Origin: Ovoidimarina sp050299695
GTDB taxonomy: Bacteria > Pseudomonadota > Alphaproteobacteria > Rhodobacterales > Rhodobacteraceae
NCBI GenBank assembly: GCA_050299695.1
Contig: JBNKWI010000003.1
Location: forward strand, 45,973 to 109,972
Length of the DNA: 64,000 nucleotides
Direction of reading: 5' to 3'
The stretch's first letter is position 1, and every line of letters starts with the position of its first letter. Positions 57,891 through 64,000 of this stretch are shown here, piece by piece. A program made the position numbers and the translations under genes. Under the pieces are notes generated by a model. That model saw only the letters and a program-made list of their open reading frames with translations. It was not told where the DNA came from and made no database searches.

Positions 57891-58209
57891 TGCATGTCTC
57901 CCGTATTGCCCCTGGGAACCTGATGAAACTGCCTCAGCGGGATGCTTCCGATCCCATGTGAGAAACAATGCCGGGGCATTGGGGCAGGGATGGGGCAGGG
58001 AGCGAGATTTTTTCGCCGGCCCGTCCGGACGCCAGGCAGTTCGGCGAACGCCGCGTGGGGCTGCCAGATTAACGCGCTGAAAATAAATGATTATGGGGAA
58101 TATCGGCACAATCCCTGTGTGGCGGGCGGGATTGTTTCGCGGTACCTGGGGCCGATCCGGGGACGGTATGGTTAACACAGTTAGGCCACATTTGGGCCGA
58201 TCGGCGGGA
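57891..58209. other. Intergenic stretch with a hairpin
   Basis: No gene seen. It contains ACAATCCC/GGGATTGT (58108-58135, 8-bp stem, 12-nt loop). It should hold the promoter of the small ORF on the minus strand. Confidence 0.4.
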
Positions 58210-58968
58210 TCAGAGACGAATCGTCGAGATCAGCCGGCCATAATCGGCTTCGCGCCGGTGGACGCTGCGCCGGTAGGAGTAGAAGCGCGCGGGATCGGCA
58301 TAGGTGCAGTGGCGGATCCACTGGGCCTCGCCGACGCCGGCGGCGCGCAGGCGGTGGAGCGCGTAGGCGGGCAGGTCGAACTGCATCCGGTCGCCCTGGC
58401 CGCCCGCGAAGAAGCGGGAATTCCCGGAATCGTCGGCAAGGAAATCTTCGAAGAAGTCGGGACCGACCTCGTAATTCGCCTGGCTGATCGCGGGACCGAG
58501 GGTGACGCGGGTGGACTGGGGCCGGGCGCCGAGCGCCTGCATCGCGGTTAGCGTGGCTTCGAGCACGCCGGCGCGCGCGCCCTTCCAGCCGGCATGGGCG
58601 GCGCCGATCACCCCTGCTTCGGGATCGGCGAAGAGCGCCGGCAGGCAGTCGGCGGTGAGGATCGCGAGTGCGATGCCGGGCGTGGCGGTGACCAGGCCGT
58701 CGGCTTCGGGGCGCGGGTCGCCGAGGGGGCCGTCGATGGCGACGACCCTGTCGGAATGGACCTGCGAGACGGTGACGAGCCGGTCCGGGGTCACTCCCAT
58801 GGCCTCGGCCACCCGGGCGCGGTTGATCGTGACAACGTCGGACTGGTCGGAGGAGCCGGGGCCGCAGTTCAGCCCGTCGAACACGCCCGAAGACGCGCCG
58901 CCGCGACGGGTGAAGAAGCCATGTCGCACTCCGTCGAGGAGATCGGACGTGAGGATTTCCAGTGTCAC
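58210..58968 (-). CDS. pgeF: Peptidoglycan editing factor PgeF (YfiH/laccase-domain) family
   Basis: A 252-residue protein of the YfiH/DUF152 family. Conserved metal-site residues are visible: VSQVHSD, LTADCLPAL and GAAHAGWKGARAG. Family members are described as purine nucleoside phosphorylases/laccase-like and as PgeF in cell-wall editing. The start GTG 58968 overlaps the stop of midA (GTGA), so the genes are coupled. Confidence 0.85.
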   Translation of the reverse strand: MTLEILTSDLLDGVRHGFFTRRGGASSGVFDGLNCGPGSSDQSDVVTINRARVAEAMGVTPDRLVTVSQVHSDRVVAIDGPLGDPRPEADGLVTATPGIALAILTADCLPALFADPEAGVIGAAHAGWKGARAGVLEATLTAMQALGARPQSTRVTLGPAISQANYEVGPDFFEDFLADDSGNSRFFAGGQGDRMQFDLPAYALHRLRAAGVGEAQWIRHCTYADPARFYSYRRSVHRREADYGRLISTIRL

Positions 58969-60041
58969 GGGTCCAATCCTGGCGGGGACGCGGCGTCGTG
59001 GGGGTAGAGTGCCATTGCCTTGAACAGGTTTCCCATTTCGTCGGGATGCGTCAAGCGGCGGTGTGCGGCGACATGCGTGTCGAGGGCGGGACCGGCGAGA
59101 CGCCGCGCGAGAGACTGGGCGCGGAGGGTGATCCCGAGGCGTTCGAGAAAGACGCCTTGCGGGGTGAGCTGGCTGGCGCGCGCGCCCGCCTCGGTGGCGG
59201 CGCGGGCGAGGGGTTCGAAATCCACATGGGCGGTGAGGTCGGCCTGGCCGGGCGCGTCGAGCGGGTCGGTGAAGGCGTGGCCGCGGAGCGCCTGCAGCGT
59301 GTCGCCGCGGGAGCGCCAGCCGCCGTAGTCGATGATCAGCGCGGCGCCGCCCCTTGTGGCGATGGCATGGGCGAGGGTCGAGGCGATGGGCGCGGCGGCG
59401 GGGCAGAGCTCGACGAGGGCGCCGTCCCCGGTGTCGTCGAGGCGGGGAGCGAGGGCGGCGAGCGGGGCGGCGGGCGAGAGGCCGAAAGCGAGGCGGCCGT
59501 CTTCGGCGGTGATCATGCGTTCGGACCAGCCGGGGCCCCGGCGGATGAACTGGCGGATCGGCAGCGCGTCGAAGAACTCGTTGGCGACGACGAAGAGCGG
59601 GCCTTCGGTGTCGGCGAGATCGGCGGGGGTGTCGAGCCAGTGCGGGGCGTGGGCCGAGAGGCGCTCGGCCTGGGCGGCGCGCAGGGGCCGGGAGATCTCG
59701 ACCAGGGCGAGGGCCATCGCGTCGTGGAAGCCGGGGACGGCGGCGGTGGCGCGGAGCGCGTCGGCCATGAGCGTGCCGCGGCCGGGGCCGAGTTCGGCAA
59801 GGGTGAAGGGGGCGGGGCTTCCCTGGGCTGACCAGGCCTCGGCGAGGCAGAGGCCGATCAGCTCGCCGAACATCTGCGAGATTTCCGGCGCGGTGGTGAA
59901 ATCGCCCGCCGTGCCGAGGGGATCGCGGGTGGTGTAATAACCGTGCTCGGGATGGGCGAGGCATTCGGCCATGTAGTCGGCGATGGTGAGCGGGCCGGTC
60001 TGGCCGATCCTGCGGATGAGCGCCTCGGCGAGCGGGGTCAT
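58965..60041 (-). CDS. Class I SAM-dependent methyltransferase (MidA/NDUFAF7 family)
   Basis: A 358-residue protein. The MidA/NDUFAF7 signature is clear: YMAECLAHPEHGYYTTRDPLG, then GDFTTAPEISQMFGELIG and the SAM-binding AELGPGRGTLM. VANEFFDALPIRQF follows. Mitochondrial homologues methylate an arginine of complex I subunit NDUFS2. Its ATG overlaps the lgt stop (TCATG on the plus strand). Confidence 0.88.
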   Translation of the reverse strand: MTPLAEALIRRIGQTGPLTIADYMAECLAHPEHGYYTTRDPLGTAGDFTTAPEISQMFGELIGLCLAEAWSAQGSPAPFTLAELGPGRGTLMADALRATAAVPGFHDAMALALVEISRPLRAAQAERLSAHAPHWLDTPADLADTEGPLFVVANEFFDALPIRQFIRRGPGWSERMITAEDGRLAFGLSPAAPLAALAPRLDDTGDGALVELCPAAAPIASTLAHAIATRGGAALIIDYGGWRSRGDTLQALRGHAFTDPLDAPGQADLTAHVDFEPLARAATEAGARASQLTPQGVFLERLGITLRAQSLARRLAGPALDTHVAAHRRLTHPDEMGNLFKAMALYPHDAASPPGLDP

Positions 60042-60937
60042 GCCCTGGCGTGACGCCGGGCGCGGCCGCGCACGACGACGATGACTGCGAGGCCGAGGAG
60101 CAGCATCGGCAGCGACAGGAGCTGGCCCATGGAAAGGCCGATGTCGCCGATCCAGACGACCTTGCCGAGCGGGTTGTCGGGGGTGATGAACTGCGCGTCG
60201 GCCTGGCGGAAATGCTCGACCACGATCCGCGCCGCGCCGTAGCCCGCGAGGAACAGCCCGCCCATCTGGCCCGGCACCTTGAGGCCGCCGCGGCGGAAGG
60301 CGAGCCAGAGGAGCAGGAGGCCGAGCACGATGCCCTCGAGCCCGGCCTCGTAGAGTTGGGACGGGTGGCGCGCGCAGACGGTCAGGACGCCGGGGCAGTC
60401 CTGCGCGGCCATGCCGGGGAAGATCACGCCCCAGGGCAGGTCGGTCGGGCGGCCCCAGAGCTCGGCATTGATGAAATTGGCGATGCGGCCGAAGAACAGC
60501 CCCGGCGGCGTCGCGATGGCGAGACAGTCGGCGAGCGGCACGAAGCCGATGCCGCGGCGCTGGCCGAAGATCGCCAGCGCGATGACCACGCCGAGGAGCC
60601 CGCCGTGGAACGACATGCCGCCGTTCCAGACCGCGAAGATTTCGAGCGGATAGGCGAGGTAGTAGCCGGGGTTGTAGAGCAGGACCGAGCCGAGCCGGCC
60701 GCCGAGGATGATTCCGAGCACCATCCAGGTGAGGAGGTCGTCGGCCTGGTCGGCATCCATCGGCGCCGGGCCGGACCAGAGCGCCGGGCGCCGGATCGCG
60801 GCCTTGACGATCTGCCAGCCGAGCAGGATGCCGGCAATATAGGCCAACGCGTACCAGCGCAGCGACAGGGTGAAGCTGCCGATCTCGATCGAGAACAGCG
60901 CCGGGTCGATATCGGGGAACGGGATCGCAAGGACCAT
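60038..60937 (-). CDS. lgt: Prolipoprotein diacylglyceryl transferase
   Basis: A 299-residue inner-membrane enzyme with about seven membrane segments that adds diacylglycerol to the lipobox cysteine. Lgt hallmarks: RWYALAYIAGILLGW, GGRLGSVLLYNPGYY, MSFHGGLLG and GRIANFINAELWGRPT. I chose ATG 60937 rather than the upstream extension, as homologues begin near the AIPFPDIDP stretch. First gene of lgt-midA-pgeF. Confidence 0.94.
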   Translation of the reverse strand: MVLAIPFPDIDPALFSIEIGSFTLSLRWYALAYIAGILLGWQIVKAAIRRPALWSGPAPMDADQADDLLTWMVLGIILGGRLGSVLLYNPGYYLAYPLEIFAVWNGGMSFHGGLLGVVIALAIFGQRRGIGFVPLADCLAIATPPGLFFGRIANFINAELWGRPTDLPWGVIFPGMAAQDCPGVLTVCARHPSQLYEAGLEGIVLGLLLLWLAFRRGGLKVPGQMGGLFLAGYGAARIVVEHFRQADAQFITPDNPLGKVVWIGDIGLSMGQLLSLPMLLLGLAVIVVVRGRARRHARA

Positions 60938-61032
60938 GGGCGGAGCGATGCTTTGGCCTGCGACCGTTGTCAACCTTGCACCCGGTGGCGGCGGGGCCAT
61001 ATCTAGAGGCGAGTGGGTTACCGGAGGGTGCG

Positions 61033-61284
61033 ATGCAAAGCCGAAGCAGGATACTGGAAGACGTCTCGCAGCTGATGACCAACGCTATGGGCGTGGCGCA
61101 GGGCGCGAAGGAAGAGGCCGAGACGGCGATGAAGGGCTGGATCGACCGCTGGCTCGCCGACCGCGATTTCGTGACCCGCGAAGAGTTCGACGCGGTGCGG
61201 GCGATGGCGCAGAAGGCGCGCGAGGAGAACGAGGCGCTGAAGGCCCGGATCGAGGCCCTGGAAGCGGCGGCGAAGGCGGGCTGA
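61033..61284 (+). CDS. ubiK: UbiK/BMFP-type accessory protein
   Basis: An 83-residue protein of the BMFP family: an N-terminal amphipathic helix, the FVTREEFDAVRAMAQKAREEN motif, and a C-terminal coiled coil (EALKARIEALEAAAK). In other proteobacteria UbiK assists ubiquinone biosynthesis. It starts at ATG 61033 after GGAGGG and diverges from lgt. Confidence 0.82.
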   Translation: MQSRSRILEDVSQLMTNAMGVAQGAKEEAETAMKGWIDRWLADRDFVTREEFDAVRAMAQKAREENEALKARIEALEAAAKAG

Positions 61285-61344
61285 AACCCGCCGATCCGGT
61301 CGCTGCACGTTTCTTGTGCCGTTCCGCCAAGACCCCGCTATATC

Positions 61345-61358
61345 TGGGGATATCCCCA
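61345..61358. repeat. 14-bp perfect palindrome
   Basis: TGGGGATATCCCCA, within the 219-bp gap between ubiK and the YbjN-like gene. It could be an operator; a second short inverted repeat (CCACCATATGTGG) lies about 50 bp further on. Confidence 0.45.
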
Positions 61359-61503
61359 ATATTTACCAAAATGTGGCTTTACACATAGCCGGATTGCCCC
61401 CACCATATGTGGTAAGGGCGGTGCTCAGGCACGCCGCCCTTAGAGCAGGCACCAATGCCTAGTGGCTCCTCTCGGGTCCGGGCAGCAACCAATGAGGCCG
61501 CGC

Positions 61504-62004
61504 ATGTCGCTTTCCGAGCAGTATCTGACCGAAGACATCCATCCGATCGATATCGTCGAGCATATCGCCGAGCACCATGACTGGGATTTCGACCGGGTCG
61601 CGGATGACCAGATCGCGATGGCGGTGGAAGGCCAGTGGCGGACCTATTCGATCACGCTGGCCTGGTCGCCGCGCGACGAGACGCTGCGGCTGATCTGCAC
61701 CTTCGAGATGGAGCCGCCCAAGGAGCGGATGCCGGCGATCTACGAGGTTCTGAACCGCACCAACGACATGTGCTGGGCCGGGTCCTTCACCTACTGGGAC
61801 GCGCAGCAACTGATGGTCTATCGCTACGGGCTTGTGCTTGCCGGCGGGCAGGTGGCGACGCCCGAGCAGATCGACACGATGATCGCGACGGCGGTGATGT
61901 CGGCGGAGCGCTACTATCCGGCGTTCCAGCTGGTCGCCTGGGGCGACAGGACGCCGGCGGACGCGATGCAGGTCGCGATGGCCGAGGCTTACGGGCGCGC
62001 CTGA
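61504..62004 (+). CDS. YbjN domain-containing protein
   Basis: A 166-residue protein of the YbjN family (type III secretion chaperone-like fold): EDIHPIDIVEHIAEHHDWDFDRV, then TLAWSPRDETLRLICTFEM, and MCWAGSFTYWDAQQLMVYR. Role unknown; E. coli YbjN affects motility and stress. I chose ATG 61504 with GAGG upstream; ATG 61492 is an alternative. Confidence 0.78.
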   Translation: MSLSEQYLTEDIHPIDIVEHIAEHHDWDFDRVADDQIAMAVEGQWRTYSITLAWSPRDETLRLICTFEMEPPKERMPAIYEVLNRTNDMCWAGSFTYWDAQQLMVYRYGLVLAGGQVATPEQIDTMIATAVMSAERYYPAFQLVAWGDRTPADAMQVAMAEAYGRA

Positions 62005-62032
62005 GGGGCCACTCACGGACGGGGTCGAGGAC

Positions 62033-62058
62033 GGCCCGCCGGCTTGCGCCGGCGGGCC
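62033..62058 (+). terminator. Terminator after the YbjN-like gene
   Basis: An 11-bp perfect stem GGCCCGCCGGC/GCCGGCGGGCC with a TTGC loop, 28 bp past the stop. The following tail GGCGCTTTTA has only four Ts. Confidence 0.72.
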
Positions 62059-62096
62059 GGCGCTTTTATGGCTTCTTGCCGAAGCGGGGGGCGAAC

Positions 62097-62432
62097 ATGA
62101 CGATTTCCTTTGAAGATTTCCTGAAGGTCGACGTGCGGGTCGGGCGCATCGTCCGGGCCGAGCCCTTTCCCGAGGCGCGCAAGCCCGCGTACAAGCTCTG
62201 GGTCGATTTCGGGCCGGAGATCGGCGAGCGGAAATCCTCGGCGCAGATCACGAAGAACTACACGCTCGAGGAACTGCCGGGGCGGCTGGTGATGGGCGTG
62301 GTGAACTTTCCGCCGCGCCAAATTGGCCCTGTGATGTCGGAAGTCCTGGTGCTCGGGGCGCCCGATGCCGAGGGCGAGGTGATGCTGATCGCGCCCGACC
62401 GCGATGTGCCGCTCGGAGGAAGGCTCTACTGA
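62097..62432 (+). CDS. tRNA-binding-domain protein (CsaA-like)
   Basis: A 111-residue stand-alone EMAP/tRNA-binding OB fold: FLKVDVRVGRIVRAEPFPEA, then KSSAQITKNYTLEELPGR and VNFPPRQIGPVMSEVLVLG. This matches CsaA, a chaperone-like protein of other bacteria. ATG 62097; the stop overlaps the start of the next gene. Confidence 0.85.
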   Translation: MTISFEDFLKVDVRVGRIVRAEPFPEARKPAYKLWVDFGPEIGERKSSAQITKNYTLEELPGRLVMGVVNFPPRQIGPVMSEVLVLGAPDAEGEVMLIAPDRDVPLGGRLY

Positions 62433-63388
62433 TGAAGAAGGTCTATGTGACGCGCCCCCTGCCGGCGGCCGTGCTCGAGGCGCTCGGGGCGCGATTCGAC
62501 CTGACCGTGCGCGAGGAGACCTCGCCGATGGGCGCCGAGGCGCTGCGGGCGGCGTTGGAGGGGTATGACGCGGTGCTGCCGACGCTGCGCGACGATCTGG
62601 GCGCGGCGACCTTTGGAGCCTCGCATCGGGCGGAGCTCCTGGCGAATTTCGGAGTGGGCTACAACCATATCGACGTGGCGGCGGCGGAGGCGGCGGGGCT
62701 GAAGGTGACGAACACCCCGGGTGCAGTGACCGATGCGACGGCGGATATCGCGGTCTCGCTGATCCTGATGACCTGCCGGCGGCTGGGCGAAGGCGAGCGG
62801 CTGTTGCGCGCGGGGAAGTGGGACGGCTGGCATCCGACGCAGCTTCTGGGCTTTCACGTGACCGGCAAGACGCTCGGCGTCGTGGGCATGGGCCGGATCG
62901 GCAAGGCGATCGCGGCGCGCTGCCATCACGGGTTCGGTATGGATGTGGTGTTCTACAACCGCTCGCCGGTGGCCGAAGCGGGCGTGCCGGCGCGGCAGCT
63001 TGCGAGCGTCGCCGAGGTGGCGGCGGCGGCGGATGTGGTGGTTCTGGCGGTGCCGGGCGGGGCGGGGACGCGTCATCTGATCGGCGCCGAGGTGTTCGGG
63101 GCGATGAAGAAGAGCGGGTTCCTGGTAAACATCTCGCGCGGCGACGTGGTGGACGAGGCGGCGCTGGTGGCCGCGCTGGAGGCGGGCGAGATCGCCGGGG
63201 CCGGGCTCGACGTCTACGAGCGCGAGCCGGTGGTGTCGCCGGGGCTTCTGGCGCTGGAGAACGTCACGCTCCTGCCGCATCTGGGCACGGCGACGCTGGA
63301 AGTGCGGACGGCGATGGGCATGGTCGCGGCGGAAAACCTCTTCGCCTGGGACGATGGACGCCCGCTTCCGAACCTTGTGGCGTCCTGA
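62432..63388 (+). CDS. D-2-hydroxyacid dehydrogenase (glyoxylate/hydroxypyruvate reductase type)
   Basis: A 318-residue NAD(P)H enzyme. The nucleotide fold motif GMGRIGKAIAAR follows NTPGAVTDATADIAVSL. The catalytic Arg is in VNISRGDVVDEAAL, the Glu in YEREPVVSP, and the His in LLPHLGTAT. Substrate is probably glyoxylate or hydroxypyruvate, by family. Coupled to the csaA-like gene by overlapping stop and start. Confidence 0.88.
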   Translation: MKKVYVTRPLPAAVLEALGARFDLTVREETSPMGAEALRAALEGYDAVLPTLRDDLGAATFGASHRAELLANFGVGYNHIDVAAAEAAGLKVTNTPGAVTDATADIAVSLILMTCRRLGEGERLLRAGKWDGWHPTQLLGFHVTGKTLGVVGMGRIGKAIAARCHHGFGMDVVFYNRSPVAEAGVPARQLASVAEVAAAADVVVLAVPGGAGTRHLIGAEVFGAMKKSGFLVNISRGDVVDEAALVAALEAGEIAGAGLDVYEREPVVSPGLLALENVTLLPHLGTATLEVRTAMGMVAAENLFAWDDGRPLPNLVAS

Positions 63389-63457
63389 GCGGTTGCACCC
63401 GCCGTCCGACCGGCTAGGGTCGCGCGAGGGTAGCGCTATCGAGGGGAGCGTTCGAGC

Positions 63458-63913
63458 ATGGACATGAGCGGGGAGTACCGGATCGCCGCGCCGCGGGAAG
63501 CGGTCTGGCGGGCCTTGAACGATCCCGAGGTGCTGCGCGTCTGCATTCCCGGCTGCGAGGAACTGACGCAGGCGTCGGACACCGAGATGACCGCCATCGT
63601 GGTGCAGAAGATCGGCCCGGTGAAGGCGCGATTCGAGGGCGCGGTGCAGCTGTCGAACGTCAACGCGCCGGCGAGCTACACGATCAGCGGCGAGGGCAAG
63701 GGCGGCGCGGCCGGTTTCGCCAAGGGCGGCGCTGACGTGACGCTCGACGAGGCCGAGGACGGCACGCTCCTGCGCTACGAGGTGCATGCGGCGGTGGGTG
63801 GCAAGCTTGCCCGGCTCGGCAGCCGGCTGATCGATTCGACTGCGAAGAAGCTGGCGAACCAGTTCTTCGAGAATTTCCACAACCATGTCAGCGCCCCGGC
63901 GCAGGACGGCTAG
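63458..63913 (+). CDS. coxG: CoxG-like SRPBCC protein of a CO dehydrogenase/xanthine oxidase-type cluster
   Basis: A 151-residue START/SRPBCC protein: SGEYRIAAPREAVWRALNDPEVLRVCIPGCEEL, then KARFEGAVQLSNVNAPASYTISGEGKGGAAGFAKG. CoxG anchors CO dehydrogenase to the membrane in Oligotropha; homologues lacking the C-terminal tail accompany many molybdenum hydroxylases. This one is short, with no hydrophobic tail. It is followed 9 bp later by a small-subunit gene. Confidence 0.85.
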   Translation: MDMSGEYRIAAPREAVWRALNDPEVLRVCIPGCEELTQASDTEMTAIVVQKIGPVKARFEGAVQLSNVNAPASYTISGEGKGGAAGFAKGGADVTLDEAEDGTLLRYEVHAAVGGKLARLGSRLIDSTAKKLANQFFENFHNHVSAPAQDG

Positions 63914-63922
63914 GAGACCCCC

Positions 63923-64000
63923 ATGGCCGAGGTGACGATCACGGTGAACGGTGCGCCCGTGTCGCGGGAGGTGCCCGACACGATGCTCCTGGTCGAGTTC
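63923..64000 (+). CDS. coxS: CO dehydrogenase/xanthine-oxidase-type small subunit (2Fe-2S), 5' end only
   Basis: The first 26 residues, MAEVTITVNGAPVSREVPDT and on to LLVEF, match the start of [2Fe-2S] small subunits of molybdenum hydroxylases. The cluster-binding cysteines lie beyond the window. The coxG-coxS order supports it; whether the enzyme oxidises CO cannot be told (form II is likely given the context). Confidence 0.75.
   Translation, partial: MAEVTITVNGAPVSREVPDTMLLVEF

Noticed and set aside
61440..61500. Possible SRP (4.5S) RNA because of a GGGTCCGGGCAGCAACC stretch
   Set aside because: The conserved GGAAGGAAGCAGCC apical loop is missing and the expected stem does not form.

Overview
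High-GC alphaproteobacterial DNA, almost certainly a denitrifying member of the Rhodobacteraceae/Rhodobacterales. The pointers are a Paracoccus-style nir-nor-nos supercluster, NirI and NirX, DNR- and NnrR-type Crp/Fnr regulators, a CcsR/cuckoo-like small RNA and an alphaproteobacterial-type pyruvate carboxylase. Most genes are tightly packed with 4-bp ATGA/GTGA overlaps. No database search was possible, so family names rest on motifs and gene order.

Region 1 (1-22.3 kb), denitrification. The 5' end of nirS (minus strand, cut by the window edge) diverges from nirI-nnrS-nirX. Next come norCBQDEF, a convergent DUF4202-dnr pair, nosRZDFYLX, a c-type cytochrome, an nnrR-type regulator and a DUF1858 gene. 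FNR/NNR-type palindromes lie between nirS and nirI (803-816), before norC (5006-5019) and before nosR (12065-12078). Together these genes encode nitrite to N2 reduction, with electron supply, cofactor assembly, copper delivery and NO-responsive control.

Region 2 (22.6-32.7 kb), a genomic island at tRNA-Gly(GCC). A 20-bp exact direct repeat (22641-22660 and 32668-32687, the latter covering the tRNA 3' end) bounds it. Inside are an AlpA-like regulator, a recombinase-like remnant, a lower-GC pair made of a two-GHKL-domain kinase-like ATPase and a receiver protein, an EcoRII-type restriction system (REase, Vsr, HTH-fused m5C methyltransferase), a replication-relaxation-like gene, the C-terminus of a conjugative coupling ATPase, and an IS5-family element that truncates it. 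No integrase is present. The IS lies against the tRNA and lacks a target duplication, which suggests deletion of the integrase end.

Region 3 (32.8-45.3 kb): DUF2314, pyruvate carboxylase, a UvrD/PcrA helicase, a Hint-domain protein, a predicted cuckoo/CcsR-type sRNA with two anti-Shine-Dalgarno loops, and a ligD-ku-TPR operon for non-homologous end joining.

Region 4 (45.4-54.7 kb): a five-gene operon (SWIM, DUF5691, MoxR ATPase, DUF5682, VWA) resembling E. coli yehQ/L/M/P, followed by an RNA ligase plus HD-Pnk end-healing pair.

Region 5 (54.8-64 kb): trxB, an Lrp/AsnC regulator, a second Hint-domain protein, a small ORF with a strong terminator, pgeF-midA-lgt, ubiK, ybjN-like, csaA-like, a 2-hydroxyacid dehydrogenase, coxG and the start of coxS.

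The most unusual items are the GHKL-kinase/receiver pair in the tRNA island, the SWIM-MoxR-VWA operon and the twin-loop sRNA.
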